Origin: Clonostachys chloroleuca
Lineage: Eukaryota > Ascomycota > Sordariomycetes > Hypocreales > Bionectriaceae
DNA: 64,000 nt
Reading direction: 5' to 3'
NCBI GenBank assembly: GCA_037952775.1
Contig: JBANAY010000003.1
Coordinates: forward strand, 14,508,001-14,572,000
Shown here: positions 11,988 to 23,766 of the stretch, in pieces
Layout: each line of letters opens with the position of its first letter
How positions within the stretch are numbered: position 1 is the stretch's first letter
Notes under the pieces: model-generated
Databases searched by the model: none
Seen by the model: only the letters and a program-made list of their open reading frames with translations
What the model was told of the DNA's origin: nothing
Made by a program: the position numbers and the translations under genes

Positions 11988-13850
11988 ATGGATTCTCAAG
12001 ACACGTCCTCGCCAGGCGGTACATTTGATGTTGTTGATCCAGCTAGTCCCATACAAGACTTTGGCTGTTACATCACGATCAAGAATGACTCGAAGCGAGA
12101 TCTTCTACTGGATACCTTTGGGATTATCGGCCAATGGGGCGAGTGGCCCATTGGCCAGCCCGTTAATACCATCAAAGCGTGGGCATCGGAGACGGTTCAC
12201 TTAAGTGATAAGGCTGGTACGTATACGACAGCCATGAATTATTCATACTACAAATCGACCTGACATCACTCATGACAGGACCCGAAGGGTCAGAGAGTTG
12301 GGTTGAGTATGAGGTGCGAGTGAACCGCCAGACGGAACGCCTTCGAATCGAGTTCGACTGCCCTCAGCTGGCCTGGAGCGACAACAAAGTGAAATACTCT
12401 CGCTCAACTTATGCTATTTTAGTTGACGTGGGATGGTATGGAGCTAAAGGGCATCCTTTACGCTGTGAGTTTCCTCTCCATTCTGTCTCCTTCATCCTGT
12501 GTCATTTGAGAAGCCTCTAGTCCATATGTTTTCTCAGCCGTCTAACACACACAAACTACCGTATACAGGCACCGTCACCGTCACCCTACATGAGGACGCT
12601 AGTACCGCGAATGACTCAACCCCCACGGCGACTGATAAAACCGCGGTGGACAACAATGACACCGTCCGAGCCAACTTTGAAATCGGGTTCAAGGCCCCAC
12701 TGGGCGTCTTCAAGTCGACTCCAATTCACGAGTTCATCGGCATCGCCGCCTTCATCAACTCCAACTTCGAGCCGCCCTTCGCAAAGGGAATGACCCCCAA
12801 CAACCTCTCCGCCGAGCAATGGGAGTTCTTCCGCGGGGTGATCTGGCCCGACGACCCGCGGTGCCTCCTCTTCAATGACCGGCAGCACAACAACCGAGAC
12901 TACGGGAAGGGGGTAGAGTGGCTCAAGGAATTCAAGTTCGGCGAGACGTGGACTATGACGCGGCGCTCCCACTTTGGTGACCTGCAATTCCTTCACTCCA
13001 TGGGCAGCGCCGTGGGCGAGAAGCCCGAGGTAACGTGCGAGAAGCTGCTGATGTGGATGGGTGTCATATACAAGCTCTCCCTGGGCCAGGACGGCGTCTC
13101 GGAGAACGACAGCGTGACCAAGCACCTCCCGGAGTCGCTGTTCCCGCGCTCAGAATGGGCCTCAGTCTCGCTGCGCACCCTCCTCGTCACCACGACACCG
13201 AGCTACCGCCTCACCGACGTCCGCCGCGGCGCCTTGGCGTCTGCCTGCACATTATCCAAGACTCATATGCCGTCAGCCACACCAAGCGTCACCTGCGCAA
13301 CCCGGAGGATCTACTGAGCCGCGACGGGAACGGCTACATGCACTTCCAACCGGGCACCCACGGCGACTGGGGCGACGTGCTGTGCTTCCATACGTACGTC
13401 GGTCAGAGCGAGTGGCGCCACAAGCACTACGACTCCATGCCTGAGGGCTACGGGGAGCCGAGCCCGCGCGACCTGAGCACGTTTGACCCCATTATCGGTG
13501 CGCGTTCCGCTATCGAGGGGTGCCGGATCCTGATCGATTTCTTCGCCAGCAATACGCCGTGGAGGAAGGTCAAGGCCGAGCTGGAGGGGAGCGTCTTTAA
13601 ACTGCACCCGGACGCGATTCACTCACAGACGCGAACCTCGCCCGTGGAGAGCAACAGCAATGACGACGTTGAGTACTGGGCGGGCCACGAGCGTAAGCTT
13701 CTTGCATTACGGGTGTCTGGCGATGGTGTGGCTTCGTCTCTGCGCTTGAGGGGCCGAATGCCTGCATATAGCATTAGATCCGTCTGCATGTTGACCTTTG
13801 CCGTTGTTCTATGCATCGTTGCGGCGGTGAGTTTGTTTAAGGTGTTTTGA
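11988..13850 (+). CDS. Tail-anchored protein, jelly-roll-like N-domain plus His-rich C-domain; one frameshift
   Basis: Start ATG at 11988; exons 11988-12216, 12279-12464 and 12569-13850, with canonical introns (gtacgt...cag and gtgagt...cag) that keep frame. The N-terminal domain (FGCYITIKNDSKRDLLLDTF, later VDVGWYGAKGHPLR and VTVTLHED) reads like a beta-sandwich of the aegerolysin type, though I am unsure of the family. The C-domain contains GVCLHIIQDSYAVSHTKRHL and HGDWGDVLCFHTYVGQSEWR, a His/Asp-rich pattern resembling zinc-dependent phospholipase C/S1-P1-like folds. The last 25 residues form a hydrophobic anchor. One frame change near 13225 separates SYRLTDVRRGAL from GVCLHIIQDS. All other sequence is open, so this is a very young pseudogene or a base-call error. 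Confidence 0.6.
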
Positions 13851-14289
13851 TAGATAGCCCTCTTCTCCTACTATTAGCATCAGAGACTATAGCTACGCGA
13901 ATGGAAAGTAGAATAATATATACACGGAGTCCGGTAGATGCAAAATTAAGCGGCATTGGTGAGATGCTTCTGTCAGCACTAACCGTGGTACCTGCTTGGC
14001 ATTGGCTGGGGATGCAGCCGGTAATGAAGTATTACTGGGGAAGCTTAAGTCGAAAAGACGTCATTGGTCTACTGTAGGCATGAGCTGTCTGCTGGCATTA
14101 GAGTTTTGTTTTGCTTTGCTCCCCACCAAACCTTTGTGCCAAAGCCCCAGAATTCGCGCGGCTCAAATACATTCCTCCTGGGCCACCATATCCATCAAAG
14201 CTTGTCGCAACTGACGGAAAATCCTCTTCCATATTTGCTGAAGTCGATGATTATCGAATATCAAGACCAACTATTGTTCTAGAGACACC
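13851..14289. other. Intergenic, 5' flank of the next regulator gene
   Basis: Nothing beyond short chance ORFs. The downstream gene starts at ATG 14290. Confidence 0.4.
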
Positions 14290-16620
14290 ATGTCTCCCCC
14301 ATCGCTAGTAGGATCGGATGAGCATGGTGATCGCCCACATCCTCGCGGTTCACCAGAGCCTCTGTCTCACTTCCAGTCGACGTTCGAGTCCAACGCCATC
14401 CCCGAAAAACGGTTTAAAGCATGCCGCGTATGCCGGAAACACAAGCTCAAGTGTGAGCGGAAAGACGATGTCACCTGCCAATGCTGCTACGACAATGGGG
14501 TCAGATGTCTGTAAGATATTGTTGGTTCTCGAAGAAGAGATATTATCAAGCGACACAACTCACGTTCAAGGAAGTTGGTGACATGGAAATTGTGCATCGT
14601 CAGAGTTGAAAATTGCTGATAGAACTATAGCTATGTGACACCCTCAGGACCAAAGAGTCCCATCCACAGTGTTTGTCCCAGCAATAGTCAAACAAGCACA
14701 GTCTACCTAGACACGCCCCATTCTCCTATTCAACATTCATCTCAACCCTTGTTTCCAGATACCGACCGCATGCCCACGAGCCAGCCATCAGAGCTCACTT
14801 CCCAAGATTTGCGTGCCCCACCTCTACCATGCACAACATGAGCCAGAACGAAGAGTCCAGGCATCATTCATCCAAAGCCTCTACAGATACAACTTACTGC
14901 ACCAATCAGCCACGGGCGAAACCTCCGGGCATTCTATTCGGGAGAAATGTGAAACAGAAAGACATGGTATCCAAGTGCATAATTGACCACCAACAGGCGA
15001 GACAGCTTTTCACCTCGTGAGCGTTGATCTATCCTTAACAATGTAGCATTCCTGGCGCGCCTCAGGTTCATAGCTAATGCAACGAACTTTTTACCCATTT
15101 TTGATCCGATTCTTGACAGTTTTGAGGCGTTGCGGTTTCGAGAGCCTTTTTGTTTTGGTGTCATCCTTACACTGGCTTGCTGCATAGATGGCCTGCTGCA
15201 ACGAGAAGAATGCGTGGCTGAAATCAAAGCTCTCGTTGCAGGAACTCTGTTTGATTGCCGGGCAACCATTGGTAGAGTTCAGGGCATGATGCTCCTCGTC
15301 ATTTATGCCGAGAACACCTGGTTCGCCATTGGCCATGCTCTGCAGATGGCCCAAGACCTCAAGCTTGACAGGATCTTGTCTGATCAACAGGTCCTGAACC
15401 AGCCCGGTGTGTCTGAAAATATTGAACAGCAGCGCCGGACGATGCGGAACGCAAGAGTCTGGCTCGCGCTCTGTCTTATCGAGAGAGAAGTTGCAATTGG
15501 GACTGCTAGATCCTGTAGAATACCCAAAGTTTCAGCTGCCGATCTGATCTATCTCACTCACCAATCGCTGGCTCATCCACCCAATATGAGATTTGCATCT
15601 CTTGTCGAGGCAGTTCAAGTTCGAGGTCTGAGATGCGCATGACAGGGTTAACTCTCGCTGACCTTTTTCCAGATGAGTTCTTGTCCGAGATCACTGCCGC
15701 GGGAGATCTGCAGGATGCTGGCCTACGTCGACTGCATTACATGGAGAGCAAGTTTGCAGAGTGGCTTCAGAACTGGGATGCGCACCACAGAGGTTGCTCG
15801 ACTCTTGGCTTTGAAAATAATGAAAGATGTACTAAACCTGAGTAGATTACGGCTACGATATATCTTCATTTCAGAGAACAAGTCTGCGCGGTCAAAAAAA
15901 ATTACGCCTTAATATTTCTCGGATGCGCTACTATTAGCAAAATAAGCGGCAATCGACAATTATCACGAGCGGTCAGGGACTCGAGCGGTACCTTGTCTAA
16001 TACGGTCGATTTTGTAATGGCGATTGCCTTGAATCAATTGCAATTAATCCTGGAATCAGAATCGTACAGGTGGCATCTCAAATGAGCAACCAACTATACA
16101 GTTTTATCTCTGACCTTTACATGTATAGTATTCATCATCTTTGATGTCAATGTTTCATCAGCTAATCGCTGAAGGCATATTTGTACTGGAAATGTCCAGA
16201 CACCGAGATGACTTGAATGCACCTGAGGTTCTTACCACGATAACGGGTATTGCTGACATCCTTGCCGCTTATCACGACCCTTTCTTCCACCAGCTCATCC
16301 AGGCTCGTCTGTCACATCACCCTAGCGCATCGTCGTACATGATACCAGATCAAAGTATTCAAAACCAAGCTGAGACCAGTTATAACTCAAAGACCATGTC
16401 GGCCCAGTGTGAGACTGCCAGCGCGGCTGCTTCCAGTACACAGTTCCAGCTTCCTCACAGCTCTGTGGGACATTCTCTTCTACCAGATATGGATTTTACT
16501 GGCCAAACTCCCCTGAGTCAACTATTAGAAACACCCGACTGGATGATGAACCCCTCGTCTATGCTTGTGTTTGATGCGAACGACTGGCAAAACAATGATA
16601 CTTCGGGCGCCAACTACTAG
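14290..16620 (+). pseudogene. Zn(II)2Cys6 transcription factor, damaged
   Basis: ATG at 14290 leads to a zinc cluster, CRVCRKHKLKC then CQCCYDNGVRC, with six cysteines in the fungal spacing. An intron (about 14513-14630) splices to YVTPSG in frame. Further on, GILFGRNVKQKDMVSKCI, FIANATNFLPIFDPILDSFE (joined across an intron at about 15018-15065) and FCFGVILTLACCID match the middle region of such regulators. The C-terminus at 16141-16620 ends with a Ser/Gln-rich tail and a stop. Frame changes near 14825 and 15630, a stop after ERCTKPE, and an unclear segment at 15850-16140 mean it cannot be read through without repair. A working version would be a nuclear pathway regulator. Confidence 0.7.
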
Positions 16621-17172
16621 GCGTGTTTTGTCCTAGCAGCACCGTGTACTACTACTCGCTTTGATTCTACACTACCTGATCGACATCGGCACCGCCAGGA
16701 GGCTCCATCGACCCCATTGAATACTTATAACCCATCTCTACTTATATATAGTTTATTTAATTAATTCGTTTTCAGCATCTTTTTAGTTTACTATGTACAA
16801 TTTGGTTTAGATAGTAAGTAGGGCTTCAATATATTTGCCTCGAAAAACTACCACCTATGCACAGTGAGACAATTATACCATCTTGTCTTTCCGACTAGCC
16901 CGTTGCATATGCATGTAGTTTATAGACTAGCCATTCTTGTGCTTGCAATTATGCCAGGCAAATAACCAGCCAAACAGTTTAGAAGTTGGCTCTTCTGTTT
17001 TCTTAGCCTGAATATATTAGAAGCGAAATCAATTCAAACGAAAGACTTGATACCAAGTGGCTTGGGCCTAGGTTTTCATGTGGTATTTTTAATACAAAAT
17101 ACCATCTCAAGGCCATTGCTTAGTCTTATGATTTTTACCTAAATCTTTGCTAATAATAGGGTTTATAGGCGG
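16621..17172. other. AT-rich intergenic
   Basis: This is the 3' flank of the regulator and distal promoter of the next gene. No coding sequence or repeat is seen. Confidence 0.4.
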
Positions 17173-17188
17173 CGGAATATAGATTCCG
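17173..17188. promoter_or_regulatory. Cluster palindrome, site 1 (CGG-N10-CCG)
   Basis: The sequence is CGGAATATAGATTCCG. Both 6-bp arms are perfect inverted repeats. It lies 65 bp upstream of the ATG of the GAL80-like gene. The spacing fits a zinc-cluster dimer (Put3-type CGG-N10-CCG). The binding protein is inferred. Confidence 0.6.
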
Positions 17189-17253
17189 CTGCTGCTGGAT
17201 TAATAATTTTCTGTCGCGACGTAGGTAGCCGCCGAGAAGATAAAACGCATCTG

Positions 17254-18479
17254 ATGTGTCAGACTCGGAAACAAATGAAATGGGGAGGGCGCGGAAGCTC
17301 ATCGTCATATTCAATTTCAGTTGTCCGAAATTCTAATTCTACTATATCTATACAATCGCCAATCCGTGTTGGGATAATTGGGCTCTCGGCTGGAGGCGGT
17401 TGGGCACCCGTATCTCACTTACCGTACCTCCAGAGCTCTTCAGACTACACTATCACGGCGGTCTGCAATACTTCTAATGAAAGTGGAAAAAGGCCATCGA
17501 TAAGTTTCAACTCACATCTGCTGAGGTATATGACTCGGTAGAGTCCATGTGCGACTCGGATAATGTTGACCTCGTTGTTTGTGTCGTGGTCGTCTTCGCC
17601 CACTATAACCTCATCAAGCCGGCCATTGAGCGAGGCAAAGGCGTGTACGTCGAATGGCCACTCTGCGCAACCACCGAAGAATCCAGGGAGCTTGCCAAAT
17701 TGGCCCGGTCCAAGGGAGTCCGGACCATTATTGGCCTTCAGTCACACGCAGGCCACGTTCATTCAACCTTGCAACAAGTCCTAGCTAGTGGCAGGATCGG
17801 ACGCGTGCTAGCCTCACACCTCGTTGGTAGCGGTGGAAGTCCAGAGACGGGCAACAAAATCGACAGGAGGTTTCTGTACTTTAAGGACATGGAAGCCAAG
17901 GGGGCTAAGGGCCAGGTCGCTCTGACTATCTACGTCGGGCAGACCATGGAGTTCGTTGTATCGCTGCTGGGTCAGCCACGAACCCCGACTGCGCAGCTGC
18001 AAGTAACGTAGCTGTACGTGGATATTATTGATGGAGAAAAAGTCGTCGAGAGAAACGTCAAGAAGACAGCCGACGACTATGCCTCTCTCCATGGAATACT
18101 CGGCGAAGATGTCAAGTACAGTTACGTCTTCCGCGGCGGAGACGCGTTTGAGGAAGGAAATGGCCTGGTATGGGACATAATTGGCGACAAGGGCCAGATT
18201 CGTATTACCGGAGCTACTATCATGTTCAACATGGGTGCAGATAACTACAAGATCCAGGTTAAGGATTACGAGACTGGAGAGACAGAGATGATTCTGTTGT
18301 ACGAGAAGCTGCCTCTTCCACTGATGGCGCAGAATGTCGGCATGGTTTACAAGAGATTTGCCGAAGGATCGTACGTGCCTACTTTTGAGGATGCGGTGAG
18401 AAGGTATGAGTTTTTGGACGCTATGTTTGCCTCAGATAAAGATAGTGGCTCAATGCGAGTATTGACGTACTTATATTAA
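17254..18479 (+). pseudogene. Gfo/Idh/MocA-family (GAL80-like) oxidoreductase, two lesions
   Basis: ATG at 17254. The Rossmann start is PIRVGIIGLSAGGGWAPVSH followed by LPYLQ, as in fungal GAL80-like members of the Gfo/Idh/MocA family. DNVDLVVCVVVVFAHYNLIK then GKGVYVEWPLCATTEESREL correspond to the usual core with the EWPL motif. The C-terminal beta-sheet domain runs to the stop at 18477. One frameshift lies near 17497 (before the frame reading VYDSVESMCDSDNVD) and a TAG at 18009-18011 sits within an otherwise continuous frame. Family members are NAD(P)-dependent sugar dehydrogenases or, for Gal80, regulators without catalysis. Which applies here cannot be told. It is the left end of the palindrome-marked cluster. 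Confidence 0.75.
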
Positions 18480-18790
18480 GTTCAGTTTCTTACTCCGAAA
18501 GTTAGGCTTGCAAAAAAAAGAAAAAAGAAAAATTACATGGGGTACTGTACAATTATCAGAATATAATTCGTGTGTCTACCTTGTGTTATTCCCAAGACCA
18601 TGGGCTATCTTAGCATAGTAATTCACGTGGGAGAGGTATATGATGAATTAAGTGCGCTTCGATTGGTAACGCGTATTGGATACTGCAGTCCTGGTTGGCT
18701 TCTACCTAGTAAATCTAGATAGGAAAACTGTCTATCTTATATGAGTGTGATCTTGTGCCGGAATACAACTAGATGAAACCTTGCCTGTCC
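18480..18790. other. Short gap between convergent genes
   Basis: This holds the 3' ends of the GAL80-like gene (plus) and the sugar permease (minus). An A-rich tract lies at 18513-18532. Nothing else is seen. Confidence 0.4.
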
Positions 18791-20417
18791 TCATCCTCTT
18801 TGAGAGAACTTGCGGGCCGGAGTCCTTGTTTCGAACAAGTAGTCAAGTTCAGCAAACGTCTTACCCTTCGTCTCGGGTATAATAAAAAAGGAAATAATAG
18901 CCAATATGAAGGCCGGGCCTAGGAACACGACGCCTGCTTTCGGACCGAGGTTTGCCTCCTCTGTATTGACAAGGTAAGGGATAGCAACGGCCCAGATGAG
19001 GTTGCAGATGGCGTTGGTGATGGTGGCGATGGACGTGGTCTTGGCCCTCAGTCGAGTCGATGAAATTTCTCCGATAATAGTCTATCCTATTGCGCCTAAA
19101 GACACGAAATACAGGATATTCCAAATAATTGTGATGGCTGCTAGAGCTCGACCACCGGCATAGGTATTACCTCCGTGCCAGCCTAGGATTGTAATAGCTA
19201 ATAGGCAGGGGATCATCAGGGCAATTCCGGCCAGAAGCTGGGGTTGCCTCCCAACCTTTTCAATGAGGGCAAAGGACACCATGACGGCACCAATGGAGAG
19301 TAAATTGGTAATGACGGTAATGAGGAAGGCATCCTCGAGTCCGGACTACTTGAGGAAGTATGCTATATAGTTTGTGCACAGGGGGAATCCACCGAACTGC
19401 TGCATAACCATGGGCAAGCAAGCGAGAAGAGTCCGGTGTCGATCGACTCCCTTGAAGCACTGGAGACATGAAATACTCTCGTTGGTATTCGACCACTCAT
19501 GATTAATGGTGGTTATGATTGTTTGTAGGTCGTTATCGGCATCGAAGCCTTCCTCTTTGCCGCGAAGTCGGATGAGGATATCTCTAGCTTCAGTAGTCTT
19601 ACCTTGACTGGCCAGGTAGTATGGAGATTCTGGAATAAAGAAGAAGAAAAGGGATCCAACGATGGCGCCAATGCCGAGCTGTGAAATAACTGCCGCCTTC
19701 CAAGACTATGACCCCTCAATGTTCGATGTCCCCTCTAAGGCGCAGGCAGAGAGGAAACTGCTAAAGATAATCCAGAGCTGAAATAAAGACAACATGAACC
19801 CTCGGATTCGGAGAGGAGCCAGTTCGGAGATGTATGTCTGAGTGTTTCCCTGCATGAAGCCTATGGCCAGGCCAAAGATGACCTTGGCAAGCACCCAAAC
19901 GCCCCAATTGGGTGCCACAAGGTCAACGATAGTACCAAGAATGGTAAGGCTAGAAAGTGTTGGTAAATGGTCGAGGTGTGAGTCAAAGAGAACCTTCATT
20001 CACTTACAAGACGGTGATGAATCCGCAGAGCTTACGGCCCCATTTGGCACTAATCATGCCGACGGTGAAGGCTCCAAGCATGGCCGAGATAAACTGGCAG
20101 ATTGTCCAGGCCAGCTGTCTGTTAGCAGGTAGTGTCCAGATGCTAAGTCCTGTGTCGTATTCTCCAAAACTCTCAGTAAACTCGGCGTTGGCGATGATTG
20201 AGCCTATGAGGTTTAGGTCGTAGCCGATTAAAATGGTAATGGCCGCGCAGCTGAAACAAGCCCAGGCACTGTGCTATGACTTCTTTAGCTTACTAAATTG
20301 CTGTGTCCAGGTTAAAGAGTTTACGTCCTCATCGATGGCGATTGATATTTTGCCCGTTTCCTGCTCGCTAGCTTTAGGCTGTAGTTCAAGCGTTTTTGCT
20401 TCTGCAACGGCCGCCAT
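18791..20417 (-). pseudogene. MFS sugar:proton symporter (alpha-glucoside/maltose type), four in-frame TAGs
   Basis: The start ATG at 20417 gives a soluble N-terminus, then SAWACFSCAAITILIGYDLN and MISAKWGRK. An intron at about 20006-19950 precedes TILGTIVDLVAPNWGVWVLA. Later come YISELAPLRIRGF, PESPYYLASQGKT, ALIEKVGRQPQLLAGIALM, GEISSTRLRAKTTSIATI and the terminal PETKGKTFAELDYLFE, ending with TGA at 18793-18791. All are hallmarks of fungal sugar transporters with 12 membrane segments. The frame is continuous except for TAG at 20276-20274, 19708-19706, 19348-19346 and 19084-19082. The last is where homologues usually have Trp or Tyr before TIxGEISS. There are no indels. This fits RIP-type G-to-A or C-to-T changes. 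A palindrome lies about 305 bp upstream. Confidence 0.8.
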
Positions 20418-20722
20418 TTTTGCTTTGACGATTGGTGCAATGTAGTGTCGATGACTGAGGGGTTGTTTAAGAAGATGCAGGATGATGAGAGTGTCCAGTG
20501 GTGAATAGAAAAATCTGGCACGACTGGGGAGAAGACGTGGAGGCTTTATGTCTTTCGACCAGCCTGGCGGAGTCGTGTGCAACCCATCTACGGTCCACCC
20601 CTGATGATAAGCTATCAGATATCGTGCTGTTTCTTTACCGGACTTGGTGAAATACGGGCCTCGAATGCGGGGATGTCACCTCCAGACCTCAGTGGACCTG
20701 GGATAGAGGCGTTGGGGAGTAG

Positions 20723-20738
20723 CGGAATATGAATTCCT
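20723..20738. promoter_or_regulatory. Cluster palindrome, site 2
   Basis: The sequence is CGGAATATGAATTCCT, one mismatch from the palindrome at the last base. It lies about 305 bp upstream of the sugar permease ATG (minus strand). Confidence 0.5.
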
Positions 20739-20739
20739 G

Positions 20740-21206
20740 ATAATGAGGTTGGCGAGATGAAAAGCTGGAGACTGATAAGACGCCTAGAGTGGAGAGACGG
20801 AATGTAGATACCTGCTCCTCAGCAGCTACGCAGCTCAGAAGCTAGCATGATTCAATGATAGGGAAATGTGTTAGCGTGAACCCAATTGCTATTCTATCAT
20901 AATCTAGATTAGCCTCATTGGCGGATTTTGCCAGGTTGTGTTTATTATCTTCGATAAGCGGAAAATGTAGGAGAGGGAGCTCAACCAAAAGTTGCCACGG
21001 AAGCCCAGTCATTGAGACGTTCAATGTGGCACCTGGAGCACACTCGTGAGAAGTAGGTTGATATGTAATATCGAACAAGGATGTTTTGTTACTAGCATTG
21101 TAATGGGATTATCTAAGGGTTTGATGTCAAAATATCGCGCTTCTTTGCCTGATTATGGATTGCCTTGACAGCATTCCAAGTTCTATTATTGACAAGAGAT
21201 CTATCT
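20740..21206. other. Intergenic between two MFS genes
   Basis: Promoter side of the sugar permease and 3' flank of the DHA1 transporter. Only short ORFs without motifs. Confidence 0.4.
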
Positions 21207-22981
21207 CTACGATGAAGTGAATCTGCTCCACTTCGTCAGCTTTTCTCCCCATACATACAAGACAAAAATCCCAGACACAAAAATAATACAAATGGCGCCT
21301 AAGACTGATATACCAATAGGCAGCCCCAAAGTGTTATACAGAGGGTGGGACCATAAGACACTACCAAAGGCTATAATCGTTTTGATGAAACTATTACTAC
21401 CGAAAAGTGATGCGGCGTACTGGGGATAGACCATGGATATGTAGATAAAAATACTTTGTATGATTATCGTAAAGCCGGCAGTTGCGAATGTAGCGCCGAT
21501 GGTCGGGACAATCCAGGGGATTGATGCTCTGGATGTCCAGCCAAATATAAAGATGCCTAATGGGATCAAGATGGATGCAAAGAGAGCTGGTATTAGGTGC
21601 CGCTCGGGAGAAATCTCTTTTTCTGCACGGATCGCTGGATTGACTACGTAGTAAATGAAACCGAGGTAGGGAACAGCAGCTCCTAATGTTGTAATGATGT
21701 TGCAGATGAGTACAAGTCCAATCTGGTCAGGCTCTATGCCGTAGATGTCTCCATAGACCATTGGCGCAAACTCGAATATGGAGAAGAATATAGTATAAAC
21801 AAGGCCAGTATATAGGCTTGTGAATATAATGGCTGGATCCAGAAAGTTAACTCGCCAGGGAACGATAAGGGAAGCGTAGAAGCGGTCAAAGACTGTAATG
21901 TTGGCCGATTCGATTTCAGCCCGGGTTATAAAGTACTCCTTATTTGTTGCTTGCCGTATCATTTTAGCTCGATAATGGAGAATCGTCGAAGGTGAACTCT
22001 CGGGAAGAAGAAGCTGCCGGATTATACAATCAGTCAGGTGAACATTGCTATTTGCCCGTTTCCTGTTGCTTGTCTTACCAGAAGAATAAGTGCTGGACTG
22101 TTGGTAATCAAAATCTCCCATATGCTCTATCTCCATCCCAACCTGGGAACACTGTACCCGGCAATAATTGTACCTGTTGTAGGTTCTGCCAAAGACGAAA
22201 CAGCCTATGTATAAAGCGAATATGGCTTGGTGTGCTGATCGACTATATTACTTAGGGATGCACCGCCTGTCGATAAGATTGGTGAGCCAAAGAATCCCTG
22301 AAGGAAGCGACAAGCCAGGAGCATGCCAAAACTATTCGATTGAGCAGCGGCGATAGTAAACACTAGAAACACAACTATGGTAAGGACGTAAGGTATGTTC
22401 CTACTAATGGCAGGTATTTCCGATAATGGCGACCAGAATAAAGGCCCTGTGCTATATCCTAATATGAACACGCCAAGACCAAGTGTAGAGATGGTTGGGG
22501 AAATACCAAATTCACCTTGGATGCCTGGCTGAGCTGGGGTGTAAATGGCGGATGACATGTATATAACAAAGGCCGTAAAGTTGATGGTCACGCTGAGCAG
22601 CGTCTTCCTCCAGAGGGGCCAGTTGATTGGATTGCTAGGATCTTTGTCGTTATACCAGTCTATAATACGCATAGACTCACAGCTCTGAGTATTACGCTTC
22701 TCTTCATCGTGCTTGGCCACGTTGCAGTCGGTTGTAGCTTCAGTGTCACCAAGCTGCTCGACGTCCACTCTTGACATGGGATCCGGCAGACTTGGTGCAG
22801 TATCTCGGCAATTGGCGCAACTATCAAGTTGGCATTGACGGCTCGCACTGGGTGGACATGCTGGCTTGAACTCCCCGAAACGTCTAAGCACTTCTTCTGT
22901 CTCTTCAGGATGGGGGAAATACTTCTTGCCAAAGAGTTTTCTGAGAGCCCACCAAGCAGGACTATCAACGAAGAATAGCAT
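21207..22981 (-). pseudogene. MFS exporter (DHA1/polyamine-multidrug type), intact except two TAG codons at Trp positions
   Basis: The start ATG at 22981 gives a long acidic N-terminus, then RIIDWYNDKDPSNPINWPLW, the usual lead into segment 1 of fungal DHA1 exporters. It continues with CRFLQGFFGSPILSTGGASL, the intron 22078-22014 and LLLPESSPSTILHYRAK. All later membrane segments are open to the stop at 21207. Only two lesions exist: TAG at 22207-22205 between PYSLYT and AVSSLAEPTTG, and TAG at 22129-22127 between LGWR and SIWEIL. In the family both positions are Trp (the second is the conserved WRW.(F/I)WE). No indels. Either RIP (TGG to TAG) killed it, or the stops could be recoded by A-to-I mRNA editing as known for UAG codons in some fungi. 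A palindrome lies about 316 bp upstream. Confidence 0.82.
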
Positions 22982-23296
22982 TTTCAAAGATAAAAGAAGG
23001 CAGCGGCTGCTGGATCTCAACCCAATCTTGATCGTCGTTGAGCCAAATATAAATTGAACGTTTCTTAGTGAATGTAAAGGTCAAGGTCAAAAGCTAAAGT
23101 AGCCAACTTCTGAGCCACCACAAAACCTGAGATAATGGTTAATCCGCGTTTTCGTCTGGCTAAGATTATAAAATAAGCCCTTTGAGAGGCTTTTGGATTG
23201 TTCGATGCAAAAAAAAACTGCAAGTCAGTCACTTGTAATCTTGCCGTAATGAGGAGAGATGATGAGCCCGGCCACCCCGTATAATTCGGGGGAGAG

Positions 23297-23312
23297 CGGA
23301 ATGCAAATCCCT
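23297..23312. promoter_or_regulatory. Cluster palindrome, site 3 (degenerate)
   Basis: The sequence is CGGAATGCAAATCCCT. The left arm is perfect and the right arm is weaker. It lies about 316 bp upstream of the DHA1 exporter ATG. Confidence 0.4.
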
Positions 23313-23766
23313 CAGATTCACAAGGATGCGTCCGGCCCCGTTTACCACAGCTATTCACATCCTTGGCATTCCAAAACTTTCTAGATCTTCTAAATAGCGG
23401 AAAGTAGATTGCGTCTCACACCCACTTCATCTCTTTCTACATGGGAGAAGCAAATAGGCCTTGTCTTTTCCCGCCCATCGTCGAAGCTATGTTATTATTT
23501 GTCATCAATACTCAAGTAGAGCCTCCTTTCTCATACTGACGATCATGGAAGAATTGTGGAGTGTGCGGGGGGTGGGGAAAGAGAATTGCGTTTGTTTTAA
23601 CGTGGCACGACCAAATGCTCTCTCCTAGCCCTTTTGACATTAACCGCTTCTGTCTTGCTGTTATTCGGCTATTTCCATAGATTTTACCCAACACATATGA
23701 TCTTGGACATGGAAATTCCTGTTACCTGAGACTTTTGAGCCTATTTCATCTTAGGATAATTATGAT
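23313..23766. other. Intergenic
   Basis: The distal promoter of the DHA1 exporter and the 3' flank of the RidA-like gene. No gene or repeat recognised. Confidence 0.4.
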
